Notes: a model not told the origin generated them from the letters alone. A DNA stretch of 64,000 bases from Lutjanus erythropterus (GCA_020091685.1 CM034609.1:15282023-15346022), one strand, 5' to 3'; positions 50,222 through 59,490 are shown, numbered from the stretch's first letter. Program-made: numbers and translations.

Positions 50222-52147
50222 GTCACAGTTTGGTAATCTTAGCTGCACTTGGGGCAGAAGTCACCTTGTCTGCTACATCAACAATAACAGGCACTCCTTT
50301 CATGGAACAAGTCCTGTTCTGTCCGACCACAGGGATCTGTCAGAGGCACCTGTGAATAGTGCTGTCTGTCTTCTTTCCTTCCTTTCTCAAATCACTCACT
50401 CATCATCCCTCTCGTTATCTTACCTTACAAACTATGCCTCCAGGTTATGTTTAAAGTTATGGTTCATCATACATTGGTTAAAGAACCGTTAAATCAAGTA
50501 AGATGTATTTAATTTGTCTTATTTAAAATTTTGCATTGTTTGTCTTGTAGAGTGCCAAGAGCCTTCAGAGCAACAAGGATTCAAGAATCCTGTGGACCAA
50601 AGAAGACTTTTTACTCACCACCGGCTTTGATATGGTGAGAAACTCTGAGGCGCAGCTCATTAGATGCACTTGTACATCTTGCAGTCCTGTGTTTATCACA
50701 TGTATTATTTAAATTATGTAGTGAAACAAGCAGACTTGTATCTGCTATGAGAGGGTTTGACTTGTATGAGTTTTTGAGGACCAACATAGATTACAGTGTT
50801 TTGGAACTGAAGTTGCTGTTAACAACTTTTTTCTGCCAGGGAGACGGTGTCTGAGAGTGAGATTGGACATCAGATGCACACCAGTGTGCACATGCACGCT
50901 TAAATTGTCATTTGTTTCTGGTCACAGATGGGCTCAGATTGTTATTCTAAGTGACTGACAACAGTATGAAAAATATTTCTACAGAGAGAGACTTTTTTGT
51001 TAAAGAAAAAGATACATTTTATTTCATTTAACCAGAAACCGCAGACTCCATTTACAAACAGTAATTTTATCATTGCAAAACGCTCTTCATTCAGTCTTGA
51101 CAAACAAAATAAAACTCACCGAAACTGTCTCGAACTGTCTGTTCATCTCTCCACTGTTTCAGCAATCACCAGCTCTGGTTAGGCCAAAATAAACCCATAA
51201 TTCTCTGAGCCAGACGTAAAATATCGCTGTAAAATCCATGTATGGGCAGTGGCCGCTTCAAGTTTCTACATCACACTAGAATAAGTTTCAAATTGGACCA
51301 GGATTGACGTCCAAACTAGTTGTGATCTCGCAAATCATGCTCATAGGGCGACCCCTTAAAATCATTTTTCAATGAACACAGAGAAACTTTCCATTTTCAG
51401 TAGATGAATGTGAAAACAGCCTTTTAGTGTCAAACTCTCATCATACAGTATAGTGAAGTTCAAAAATCCAACTGTAGGAACAAGAAGAAAAACATATTTT
51501 TGAGTGAAGAGGGACTTTAATATTTTAGGAGGAATGAAAATGTTTAACCTGGCTTGGCTACTAAGTTGTTAGCCTTGTTGGTATTATAAATTAAATTAAG
51601 ATTCACTGACTCTGTCTGAAATCACTCTCTATTTGCTCAAATCTTACAATATTTACTTTCTGCTTTCAAGCATTGAAGTTCTAAAAGTTCTAAAATTTGC
51701 TGTGTATATTGTGCCATCAAAAAATGTTAACAATGACATGAAATATGCTCAATATAATGCACATACTTGGTGCAAAAAATCCATGCAATGCAATGTGTTG
51801 CCTGTGCTTCTGAGATGACAGTATATGTAGTTTACTTGAGTTAATATTACCATCATGCATCACTGTACCTGTCAGGGACACTGATGGCTTAAAATCTTGA
51901 TGATTCATTAGTGTAACTTCTTACTTACTCCATGCTAACTTAATAATTTACTAGTCAAACATTAGTGTGTATGCTCTACGTCTCATTTAACTTGTATCAC
52001 TTCATCTGTTGGTATAAATGTTTATGTTTTCAGTGCTTAACTTCTCATGTTTTTGTGTGTGTAGATGCGCAGTCGGGAGGTGAGACTGTGGGACAGGAGG
52101 AAGCTGAACTCTTCAGTCAGCTCGGTGTCACTTGGCACTTCCAGTGG
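8174..52147 (+). CDS. coro7: Coronin-7, N-terminal part (9 coding exons; 3' end beyond window)
   Basis: Exons: 8174-8233, 11627-11723, 12387-12467, 12643-12713, 13625-13811, 14867-14943, 21013-21063, 50551-50634, 52065-52147. All internal junctions are GT-AG and the frame stays open: 791 nt, or 263 codons plus 2 nt. The start MNRFKTSKFKNT and the blocks VAFNTEQ, LVTDMDFSPFDESLLAT, VKLWRL, FHPTSSG, LRVFDPR, LTTGF and REVRLWD follow vertebrate coronin-7 in order. Residues 1 to about 20 are the coronin N-terminal strand. WD-type repeats end near W107, W155, about residue 200 (RVFDPR) and W245, so roughly the first four blades of propeller 1 are present. Human CORO7 is about 925 residues with two propellers; the rest should lie right of 64000. 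Known role: a Golgi/trans-Golgi coronin linked to actin and to post-Golgi traffic. Exon 9 ends in phase 2 at a GTGAGT donor. Confidence 0.94.
8234..11626 (+). other. coro7: coro7 intron 1 (3,393 bp)
   Basis: Donor GTGAGT, acceptor at 11625-11626. It contains the TTAA-type element at 8957-9924. The rest (8240-8950 and 9930-11620) shows no coding exon. Phrases near 10,735-10,870 ('ctatacagtctatggct') look like worn dispersed repeat. Confidence 0.8.
8957..9924. mobile_element. TTAA-flanked non-autonomous element with long inverted arms
   Basis: Starts TTAAAGGGACAGTTCACC. The left arm (about 9050-9170) and right arm (about 9770-9915) are inverted copies of each other around 'ggaaagagac' and 'atataatgga'. 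The right arm is cut short: the outer inverse of the start is not present. No open frame. TTAA at the left edge and the internal symmetry suggest a piggyBac-like MITE. Confidence 0.6.
14963..15923. mobile_element. TTAA-flanked non-autonomous element, both ends present
   Basis: TTAA at 14963-14966 and 15920-15923. The left arm (about 14967-15120, containing 'ggatcagcaacaaaacat') and right arm (about 15760-15919, containing 'gctgaccctgtccacagc') are inverted copies. The middle is AT-rich and non-coding. TTAA at both ends points to a piggyBac-type target site. It begins only 19 bp after coro7 exon 6. Confidence 0.7.
17973..18280 (-). mobile_element. Tc1-like transposon fragment (AACCCCAATTCC-end family)
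   Basis: It begins after a TA with a worn copy of the family terminus ('caaatccaaaaaaagttggg', 'acagaatgcaatgatttgc'). The minus strand then keeps a piece of transposase, AQAHLRRTDGNWKCVLW, equivalent to the block just before the first catalytic Asp of Tc1 enzymes. Most of the body and the far end are missing. Transposase would run on the minus strand. Confidence 0.7.
18846..19082. mobile_element. Compact foldback copy of the 14963-15923 family
   Basis: Starts TTAAAGGGATAGTTTGG. Two inverted arms of more than 30 bp ('gttgtggacagagtcagc' near 18930 and 'gctgaccctgtccacaac' near 19000) sit only about 30 bp apart, so the DNA or RNA can form a strong hairpin. It is the same family as the element in this intron at 14963, but with nearly all of the middle lost. 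Confidence 0.65.
19235..19525. repeat. Dispersed teleost repeat of the 'gattaatcgattaat' type
   Basis: Phrases such as 'ttagctggcaactat', 'actattttctgacattgta' and 'tcatcgattaattgagaaaa' match, as I remember it, a very common teleost non-autonomous repeat with AT-rich inverted ends. Smaller pieces of similar sequence occur near 17050 and 56410-56490. No coding capacity; the superfamily is uncertain. Confidence 0.5.
21426..21494. repeat. (CA)n microsatellite, about 34 units
   Basis: An uninterrupted CA run preceded by a short CT run. It begins 362 nt after the exon 7 donor. CA on the coding strand means CA repeats in the coro7 pre-mRNA. Confidence 0.95.
21648..22372. mobile_element. MITE with an internal tandem-repeat expansion
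   Basis: The ends ACACTCTCAT and its inverse CTAAGAGTGT match those of the shorter element at 43189-43432. The middle (about 21865-22230) holds seven imperfect units of about 58-60 bp, each with 'aacctttttatattcc' plus 'gggttttat'. Apparent open frames across it are just the repeat read through. A non-coding element that has grown a minisatellite. Confidence 0.6.
24619..25815 (+). mobile_element. Tc1-like transposon relic with recognisable transposase
   Basis: Begins at a TA with ACCCCCAATTCC. The plus strand then reads, in several frames, as a decayed Tc1-type transposase: SILWSDEST (first catalytic Asp), MVWGCVSAH, EHHMLPSR, a worn form of the FQQDN block (second Asp), YSPDQSPI (the usual Glu after SPxLSPI is not preserved) and a C-terminal QRTPQTVEHLKSYIKQEF. 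It carries frameshifts and internal losses and lacks the far terminal repeat, so it is dead. This is the longest copy of the family here. Confidence 0.8.
31246..32074 (-). mobile_element. Deletion derivative of the same Tc1-like family, both ends present
   Basis: Flanked by TA at 31244-31245 and 32075-32076. Left end GAACCCCAATTCC and right end GAACTGGGGTTG are inverted, each followed inward by the family's 'gttgtgtaaaa' and 'acagaatgcaatgat' type subterminal sequence. The inside keeps pieces of the C-terminal and N-terminal transposase on the minus strand, with the middle lost. Length 829 bp against roughly 1.6 kb for the full family. Confidence 0.8.
32319..32368. repeat. (GT)n microsatellite
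   Basis: A GT run with a few GC and AT interruptions. Its orientation is opposite to the CA tracts at 21426 and 50163, so in the pre-mRNA it is GU-rich and could pair with them. Confidence 0.9.
33687..33880. repeat. Dispersed repeat, 'gacatgcagcaaag' family
   Basis: Contains 'gacaggaagtgg', 'ggaagacatgcagcaaag' and 'aactggggc', a phrase set also present at 39660-39822. From memory this belongs to a common fish short repeat. The boundaries are approximate and I cannot assign a class. Confidence 0.4.
34735..35065 (-). mobile_element. LINE reverse-transcriptase C-terminal fragment
   Basis: The minus strand, read across several frames, gives FLRKLKRAKF, then FYREAIESILTGYIT, then RRYRRILCCTTRLKKSFF. 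These follow the order of the C-terminal end of L2/CR1/Rex1-type LINE polymerases (FYR..IESILTG.IT.WYG ... R.R..RLK.SFFP). Frames change between blocks, so it is an old fragment. No 5' part or target duplication was found. Confidence 0.55.
35440..35512. repeat. (AT)n tract with palindromic centre
   Basis: Two TA runs flank 'gtatacacacatatgtat'. The tract can extrude a cruciform. Simple sequence, non-coding. Confidence 0.9.
39660..39822. repeat. Second copy of the 'catgcagcaaag' dispersed repeat, with a poly-G run
   Basis: Shares 'gataggacag' and 'gcatgcagcaaag' with 33687-33880 and continues to 'acaactgagcgataaggc'. A run of about 14 G near 39718-39731 interrupts it. Class unknown. Confidence 0.4.
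41567..41860. mobile_element. Partial non-autonomous element ('tgggaaatac...gttagcttagc')
   Basis: Phrases 'attctgggaaatacacat', 'cagctggttagcttagcat' and the inverted 'atgctgagctaag' show an element with inverted arms. A second partial copy sits at 46681-46900. From memory the full teleost family starts with TTAAAGGAATAGTTCGA, so it would belong with the other TTAA elements, but the TTAA end itself is missing here. Confidence 0.45.
41930..42474. mobile_element. TTAA-ended element interrupted by a second insertion
   Basis: The part at 41960-42103 ('gtaaacagctcattttaagg', 'ttttcaggcgataatac') and the end at 42400-42474 ('aatattctgccatat', 'caggacctttaa') look, from memory of fish repeats, like neighbouring parts of one family. 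About 295 bp of unrelated AT-rich DNA ending 'ctgttacaaccctag' lies between them, which reads as a nested insertion. Confidence 0.4.
43189..43432. mobile_element. Short MITE (ACTCTCAGAAA / TTTCTAAGAGT ends)
   Basis: ACACTCTCAGAAATAAAGG at the left and CCTTCTTTCTAAGAGTAC at the right are inverted. The inside holds 'gttctactgag', 'aaagaaccc' and 'aaagggttcttc', inverted in part. It is related to 21648-22372 but without the tandem expansion. Confidence 0.6.
46681..46900. repeat. Partial copy of the 41567-41860 family
   Basis: Carries 'gcttatttgctttcttt', 'gataccactgtcat', 'gcgtagcttagcat' and 'gggggaaacagctaacc' in the order expected for that family. Both ends are missing. Confidence 0.45.
48027..48225 (+). 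promoter_or_regulatory. Candidate internal promoter: CRE, ETS site and TATA box in order
   Basis: Perfect TGACGTCA at 48027-48034, CCGGAAGTG at 48166-48174 and TATATAAAG at 48217-48225, all on the coro7 strand and about 2.3 kb before exon 8. The spacing would suit a start near 48250. The motifs are exact, but the stretch around them may be part of a dispersed repeat, and no first exon with a clear open frame follows, so confidence is low. Confidence 0.25.
50163..50219. repeat. (CA)n microsatellite, about 28 units
   Basis: An uninterrupted AC run ending 331 nt before coro7 exon 8. Same strand orientation as the tract at 21426, at the other end of the giant intron. Confidence 0.95.
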
Positions 52148-52359
52148 GTGAGTACTGAATCAGTGTGCAAACACTGTCCCCCGTAACTGACACAGTCGTG
52201 CCCATAAACTGTAGAATCAGTGGACACCATTAGATCACCCAGTGGTTTGTGAACTATTGTTTTGAAGCCTTGAGTTGGGAATTATGGGGGTTGCTATCCT
52301 GGGTTTTTTGCAACCAGAGCATGTGCAGTACTGACGAGAGCGTGGAGCTGGTGGGTAAC

Positions 52360-52705
52360 ATTTTGTGACTTGGGTAGTGCTTGGTTTCAGTAGGAAATAA
52401 TGGCGGCCTGCCTGGTCACGAACCTTCTTGTATTACAACTAAACAGAACACCAGATATGTTCCTGAAAATATTTTAAGTGAGAAATAGGCAATGCAGTAG
52501 CAGAATCTTGATCCAGATTTGATCAATGCTTTGTAGTAAGATTGAGCTCATTCTGAGGTCATTAATCAAGTAAGAAGTAAGGTAATTTTCTCATAACACT
52601 CCATTCAATCTGACTTCTATTTGCAACCAGTGGAGTCACCCCCTGCTGGCCATTAGAAAGAATGCAGGTTTAAGTCACTTCCGCATTGGCTTCACTTTTC
52701 AGACC
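52360..52705. repeat. Dispersed repeat ('ggagtcaccccctgctggcc' type)
   Basis: The phrases 'ggagtcaccccctgctggcc', 'gaatgcaggtttaag' and 'cttccgcattggcttcac' belong, as far as I remember, to a widespread teleost short repeat. The left limit is a guess. Non-coding. Confidence 0.4.
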
Positions 52706-53445
52706 CTGAAACTATTCACTTCTTCTTTTGTCTATGGTCATGACACTGACTGTGTTGCGCTTTAATGTCTGCCAGTAAGATGGCAAAAGGTCATGTGTTG
52801 AGGTACAAAGTGTGTCTGTGTGATTTGACATACTTAGCACACAGTTTATGTGTGTGACATGTGAATATTGGTGTGTGGCATTTACATATATGGAATGATG
52901 TATGGAGGGCCTCCGCACATTGTGAAGCTTCCTCCCGGCTGAATGGCTGGACGGGCGTGCAGACCTCCCAGACTTCTGACACTGTCCCTGCACATTCCTG
53001 TCATTTCCTGGGTCAGAGTCACACACAGAGACTCCTATCCTCTCTCTCAGAGGAGGACAAAATGTGTGTATGTGTGTGCCCTGCATCTGTCCAGAACCAG
53101 CGTGATACGGGGTCAGGCACCAGCAGTAGACACGTTGACACTTCCCTTCAGCTTGTCGCTTTCTGCCTCTGACCTTCTCCAATCGCTCCGTTTATTTTTC
53201 CAAACGCGGCTGCCGAGGACCGGAGGAGAGCAGGAGTGTGGCCAGAGGACAGGAATGGAAGGATGGGAGAACGAAAGGGAACAGAGGGGGAGGGAGTGAG
53301 GGTTCCTTTTGTCAGATCCAGCTCATGCATTTTAGTACTATTATAAACAGGTTGGCGGGCCAAGTCATTCCAAACCAGAGCAGACCAGACTCCGCCAGAC
53401 GATTCAGCATGCTGTGAATTAAATAAATTTATTATCATTATTATT

Positions 53446-53610
53446 ACTGTAAAAAGGCAGAGAGGTAGCTGCACAGAGCACTCAGAGTAATACTTTTGTG
53501 ACTAAGCCTATGGCACAGATTCCACATTTGTTCTTTGGCGCACTGTTTGAGAGTTTCTATGTGCCCATATTTGGTAGCAAGGACCAAATAATGTGAAGAT
53601 ACGTCTACAA
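53446..53610. repeat. Left copy of a direct duplication flanking a Tc1-like element
   Basis: From TACTGTAAAAAGGCAGAG to the 'ggaccaaataatgtgaag' region. It is about 85% the same as 54223-54385 by eye, in the same orientation. Confidence 0.8.
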
Positions 53611-53614
53611 TGTA

Positions 53615-54222
53615 CAGCCCTAATTCAAAAAATATACAGTGCCATGCAACATGTTCCAGAAAAGTTGGGACAGAGGCATGTTTACCACTGTCACCTTTTT
53701 TTTTGTTTTGAAAGTAAAATTATTTCTCATTCTTGCTTGACATCCGACTTAAGGTGCTCAACAGTCTGGGTTCTCTGTTGTTGCATTTTGTGTATTTTTT
53801 GTGGAGCCACACTGTTTTAACGCATGAAGAATCTTGTCTTGCTGAAATAAGCAGGGATGTGTCTGAAAAAGACATGGTCTGAATGGCAGCATATGTTGCT
53901 CCAAAACCTGTCTGTACCTTTCAGCGTTAATGGGGTACTCACAGATGTTCAGGATTCAAGATGTTTATTGTCAAGTGCAATCATGTGAAAAACTCCATCT
54001 GTTATCAGTCAACCTGTTTTGAATGTTCCAAACAGGTGTTGGACGTCTCAACTTTTTTGAGTGTATATTTGCAAAAAACAGTGAAGATTATAAGTTTGAA
54101 CGTTAAATATCGTGTCTTTGTATTGTATCCCATTGAATACAAGTCAAAAAGTATCTGCAAATCATTGCATTTTGTTTTTATTACATTCTATGCAACGTTC
54201 CAACTTTTTTGGAATTGGTTTG
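53615..54222 (-). mobile_element. Short Tc1-like copy (same family), between duplicated flanks
   Basis: TA at 53613-53614 and 54223-54224. The left end 'cagccctaattc' and right end 'ggaattggtttg' are inverted and worn. The inside shares 'gaaataagcagggatgt' and 'tggcagcatatgttgctcc' with 31246-32074, in the same orientation. Length 608 bp; the transposase is mostly gone. Confidence 0.75.
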
Positions 54223-54385
54223 TACTGTAAAAAGGCAGAGGTCGATGCACAGAGCACTCAGTGTGATACTTCTGTGGCAGCACAGATTCCACATTTGTTC
54301 TTTGGCGCAGGTATTTGAGAGTCTCTGTGTGTCCATATTTGGTTAGCAAGGACCAGAAAGTGTGAAAGTATTCGATGTAAATTCA
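54223..54385. repeat. Right copy of the direct duplication
   Basis: Begins exactly at the TA on the right of the Tc1-like element and runs from TACTGTAAAAAGGCAGAG through 'ttccacatttgttctttggc' to 'ggaccagaaagtgtg'. About 163 bp, far too long for a target-site duplication. Confidence 0.8.
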
Positions 54386-55742
54386 TGTAAATAGTAACAG
54401 TTTTTATTAGCCCACAACTACTGTAGGGAAGCGGTGTCTGAGGAATGTTATTGTTTCTTTCCTTCCCTTTGGAATCTGTGTGTGAGACGTTAAAGAGTTG
54501 ACACAGTGGGGTCCTAAATAACAACCTCCTCCAACACTCTCCCTCCTCCCCCTGCCCTTGTGCTCGCCACTCATCTCCATTTCCTCCACTTCCTCCTTCA
54601 TTTGAGTGAGACAGATAGTTGCCTGTCTGCGGGCCTCTTTAGAATCCATCGCATTGTTTGGTGCCAGCATACTTTTCATGGTTATGAAGGATATGTGATG
54701 CCACTGATGCCACATTTCTTTTACTTATGACCAAACCAAAATATGTCTTTTGTGATATTTACACTAGATGTCTGAAAAATCTCCACAACATGCTGAACAG
54801 ATAGAGCACATCAGGGACTTTGTGCTGGCTAAAACCACAGAAGACAGTGTTAATTAGTAAATTTTATTGGAAGGTTTGTCTCCGTGGTGTGTCTGCTCTT
54901 AGACTAGAGGAATGTCGAAGTTTAGTCAGAGTCTGAAGCCGTTGTTTTGCGGTGGGTGTGATGATGGTTCAGCTAGAAGAGAATGTGCCAGCACTGTGAG
55001 GATTTTTATCAAAATGTCCTGCTCATCTGGTGACAAGCTGTTAAGTCTTCCTGACGTCTCCTTACTCAGACTCTGTCTGGTTTTCTGCGTTCCCGTCCAT
55101 GCTTCCGTAAATCAGCAGAAGAGCACACCATACTGGATTAATTTAATAAATTTAATTCACTTTGAATTTGAGAGGAGCCCTTTGGTTTCCTGTATTTTGA
55201 TACTAGTTAATTTGAAATGCTGTGATTTTTCATTGAACATACAGTAATTGCTTGGGTGTGTGCAGCAGTATGTCTTCTATTAAATCACTTAAATCATGCT
55301 ATCATATGCCGGGATGGTGTGTCAGAGAGCTATCACTCCCAAGGCCACATCCCGTCCAGATGCCTGCAGACCAGCACTGATATAAAACAGGTAGACATTC
55401 AAATGACAGATGAGACCTTGCCCTCTATCGCCATTCCGCTTTTTTCCCTCATTTCTCATTTCTCATGCTTAATAGACCAAAATATTGCCTTCATCCATCT
55501 CTTTCCAAACTCTTCCTTTTCCCCTGAATTCTCTTTGTTGAGCCTGAAAGATATCTATTAAAATGTCTGAAAGTACTTAACTCGATTGTTTCTATTTTTC
55601 TCTTAAGGAGAACAGTTATATTAGACTTTGATACAAGAAGTTTGATTTTGATTTTATTTTCTCATTTGCATCAGGCTCTTTTTAATCTCCACTAATATGT
55701 ACATTTTTAAGTTTTTATATACCATCTCATCCCTCTCCTCAC

Positions 55743-56860
55743 TAGGGATGTCAGCAGTTACCTGTTAATAGTTTAACCACAGAGAATATTTTTGACTGGT
55801 TACGCATGTCGGTATGTGGGTTAAATTGCACACACACTTCACGTAAGGCTTCTCCAGTCAGACGGTGAAAAATTAAGCTCTCTGTGGTAATATATACTCC
55901 AGAAACGCAGTGAGGTAGAATGTAAATTATGTGATGCTACTCCTCAGTCTATTTGTAGTAGTGCTCGCACTGTGTCTTTTTTATTTCTGGAGACCCACTT
56001 TTAAAAAATCATGAACCGCTGTGATCCAGTTTACAATGACCCTTATCTTGGGAAGAGTTAATTTGTGCATAAATTAAAATCCTTGACCACTTTTACTGCC
56101 ACTCCTGCATCACCTTATATTGTCTTGACATGTGTTGAAAGCATACTCGTGTTAAATACTTTATAGCCTAAATGAGAAATAAATGCATTTAGGATGCATC
56201 AATAGACCATATCTAAATGTAAATGTAAGATAATGATGAAAAATGTCAATCGGTGTTTCACAAAGCACAGGATGACGTCCTCAAATGTTTTGTTTTGTCC
56301 ACATCTCAGAGATACTCAATTTACTGTCATAAAGGAGTAAAGAAACAAAAAAAAAAAACACATTCAAGAAGCTGGAATCAGAGATTTTTTTTCCTTAAAA
56401 AAAGAACAAAACCGATTAATTGATTATCTTAATAGTCTGCAATTAATTTGATAATTGATTAATAATCAATTAATTGTTGCAGACTTCATTGTAGTCTTTT
56501 ATTTATTTGGCGACCACCCCCCCCAAAAAAAATAAATAAATAAATAAATAAATAAAAAGTTAAAATCCTATTATCTACCTGTTGATCCCCACCCACTCTG
56601 ACTGCTGTAATTTACTATATTAAGAACAAGCAAGAAGAGGGCGCGCCTGAATACATTATACCATCAAGAGCTGCTGTGTAAATGCTTTAAAAAACACTTT
56701 GGCAAGAAGGAGGGTGAGCTAAAAGTCACCCCAGTCAGAACCGATAAGGCTGCTCTGACCAGCAAGTGCTGCACAGCTCTCACAAAAAAATGACTGGCTA
56801 GTAACTGGTTAATGGGTGTTCGGTTATCAAAAGCAAAATTAACTGAAACTGACACGCCTA
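55743..56860. mobile_element. hAT-like non-autonomous element with 8-bp target duplication
   Basis: Starts TAGGGATGTCAG and ends CTGACACGCCTA (inverted, with small mismatches). Flanked by CTCCTCAC (55735-55742) and CTCCGCAC (56861-56868), an 8-bp duplication with one difference. TAGGG-type ends and 8-bp duplications are typical of hAT. The inside is AT-rich, includes an (AAAT)n run at about 56530-56557, and has no open frame. Confidence 0.75.
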
Positions 56861-56889
56861 CTCCGCACTGTGTATTGGCGAAAATCTGG

Positions 56890-57070
56890 CGATATGACAC
56901 GTGTCACGATACAAGTAGTGAAGATAACAGTTGGAGGTTCAATCATAACACAAAAAGAACCACTTTCACTAATCTTTGCATCTATTACAGAATCACAATA
57001 CAGTGTTTTTGAGAATCGATACAGTAAACATAATATTGCGATACTCCAGTGTATCGTTATTTTCTTACAC
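56890..57070. repeat. Dispersed 'cgatac...atcgtta' repeat
   Basis: Phrases 'cacgatacaagtagtgaa' and 'gcgatactccagtgtatcg', ending 'ttcttacacccc', suggest another hAT-like short element abutting the one at 55743. The left end is not defined. Confidence 0.4.
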
Positions 57071-58949
57071 CCCAACTCCACAAGTTACCTCCTTTGTCCT
57101 TCACCAGCTTCCTCCGAGCTTCTTGCCCGGTTTAAACGCAGCTTTGACTCTGGTCCCGTCTGTGTTTTTGACCCTGGCTCCTGTTACAGACCAAGGCTCC
57201 GTCTCTTGTCTGTTGATCTCTGCAATGGGAAGCATCCAGAACACTGTCAAGAACAAACAAGGTTTCAAGAGTTAAATTGGGGGTAAAATGTAATTGCAAT
57301 TTCTTATTCAGTCATATCCATCTGAGTGCTGACCAAATACTTTATGAAGCTAAATAGCTCCTAGACGTAGTCTGCAATCAGCAAAAGCTGATAACATAAA
57401 TGGCTGGCCTGTTTCTAAGTAATCAGCAAGGTCAAAATGTTTGTTTACTCAGTCTCGCTATATCTTTTTATATCAGTGTTTTATAATGTAACTGGGGGAT
57501 AGAGGCTCGTGTCTGGGCCTCCTTCCACTCATGCTAGCCACTGTTTATTCACTAAGCACTGTAGTTCCTATCTTTCAGTTGTTTCCTTCAGCACTGGGCT
57601 GTCCTCAAGTTCCCTTTGTCCTACAGGGTTTTAATTCTTTTTTCTGGTTTGTTATCATGGTGGTTTTTCTGTGGATAATTTTGTTTTAGTTAAGCTTTGC
57701 ATCAGCGCATATCTCTTGTGTATGACTAAATAGGTATGAAAAAGACAAAATGCAAAAATCAAAAGAAGACCTTGTCTCCATTTTTCTCTGCACTTGATAA
57801 ATTTGAACTGTGCCACTCTACATTAGCGTCTGAGGAAGGTCAAAGTCAAACATGCATAGCGGGGCATTTCCTCCTTGTCATTTTGGGGCTGAGGTGCATG
57901 TAAAGATGGATTTGTTCTTTTTTTTCTTGTCTGTTTTTAATTAAAAGGCCCGTGGTAAACATGGTGTGTAATCGGAGCAGCAAGCTGGTTTGTATCAGGT
58001 TAGCTGTACTCGTCCACAACATTCAGTAGGACTGTTTTCTTTGGAGTGTCACAACATAAAGAGGCCCGGGAGCGTGAGCCAGTAAAATGGGGTTGTGGGT
58101 GGAATATAATTTGGATGGAGAATAATGGAGGGGAAATGTTTATTTTTTGGTTGGGGTTGAAATGGAGACTGAAAAATTGAGGGACGGAGGGTGATGAGTC
58201 TGAGAGGGGTGTTTTTAACTGTGCAGAGGTAGCTATTACTGCATGCCCGTTTTCCATGCAGGCTGCAGATCTGGACATCGGAGAACAGCGTGGAGCTCTG
58301 TGTACCGCTCGTACTCTCCCCTCTATAAACCTGAATTATAATAATGAGCTTAATTGGGCCTCTAAGCCAGCTGCAATCAGTGAACTTTACAACTGGGCAC
58401 GATTGCAACCAGCTTGCCGTGTAAATGCTTGAGACGTCATGATAATTATCCATACTCCCCCACTTGAGCAGCTACACACACAGATTCACCACACTGAGAG
58501 TTAACACGGCAAAGTCTCGATGTCGCCTGTGTAGTAGCTTGTAATCATATCATAAAGCTGACAGTGAGTTTTGTGAGGGTCAGTTGGTTAATATTCAGCA
58601 TGACGAAACTATAATCTCAGAGATGGTTCTGGTCTTAACCCCTCTAATTGTCCTCAGTCACTTCTATTACTCTACTCGTCTTTACAACAATAATTTCACG
58701 TGTTGTGTATTTACAATTTCACTCTCCTCCTCCGTGTTTTTTTGTCACTCTTTTCTTCTGTGGTGGTTGGCAAACCAGCCTAGAGATGCATTACTACCAC
58801 CGACTGTCATTCACATGTTACGTGAGAAGGTGGTAAGTGGTCCAGGCAACTGGATTCACAAGATCTTTCCTGTCAAACATAATCATGTGAGAATGATCGA
58901 AATTATGTTGCCAAATTTCTATCAGTGGACACATTTCTATTGTTGCGTG

Positions 58950-59490
58950 TAGGGGTGTCACAATTTCAACATTAATTCTAAAATCGATCAAAATGAGCTT
59001 TCAGTTTTGTTAATCGAAATCAAAGGCAGGGTCGTGAACTCTCCCAATATGTTTTTTTTTTCTGTGCACATGTTTTATGCACCAGCCAAACAGCTCTCAT
59101 TTGACTGAATGGGCGCCATCTTTGCATACACTATCTAGTTTATTATGATATATCTATGGTTTCTGCTGGTAGCATTTATGCTATCCGTGATAAGTAAGTT
59201 AGTGTTTCACACAGCAATGCTATGAAGAATGCCTGGAGGATGCTGCAGTAAAACTGAATGAACAGGGCCTTTTTATTTCTCCTTGAAAATTTTAATGAAA
59301 GTTGTCAGGGCATAAAACCAGTTATCTGTTTATCTTTATAAATCAGACTAGATAGTCTAACAGTGGCATTGCCAACAGTGATGACAAATAATGTTTAAAT
59401 CAAAATGTGACCTCAAAATCGAAAGGCAAATCAAATTGTGGATTTGGAGAATAGTCGCACAGTATAAACCGTCATGTTGCTCAACCCTGG
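58950..59490. repeat. hAT-like short element, left end visible
   Basis: Starts TAGGGGTGTCACAATTTC, a typical hAT-type terminus, with 'aatcgaaatcaaaggca' just inside and 'caaaatcgaaaggcaaatc' in inverse sense near 59415. The right end ('gttgctcaaccctgg') does not pair clearly with the left. No open frame. Confidence 0.4.

Larger units (their letters stand above)
21064..50550 (+). other. coro7: coro7 giant intron 7 (29,487 bp)
   Basis: Bounded by donor GTAAGT after exon 7 and acceptor TTGTAG before exon 8, with phase kept (0/0). No coding exon or nested gene is seen; vasorin, nested in mammalian CORO7, would appear as an open frame of about 600 codons and does not. Contents: (CA)n tracts near both ends, MITEs, Tc1-like copies at 24.6 and 31.2 kb, a LINE fragment at 34.7 kb, worn repeats at 33.7, 39.7, 41.6 and 46.7 kb, and several GC-rich non-coding islands (22375-22470, 26455-26720, 37030-37590, 43930-44250, 45770-45860). 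Between these, AT-rich DNA with nothing I recognise. Confidence 0.85.

Noticed and set aside
50012-50355. Frames rich in Cys-Val or Thr-His over 50163-50219
   Set aside because: Translation of the (CA)n microsatellite.
56870-57286. 138-codon plus-strand frame in coro7 intron 9
   Set aside because: Its first half is dispersed 'cgatac' repeat, it does not match coronin-7, and no acceptor/donor pair joins it in phase.
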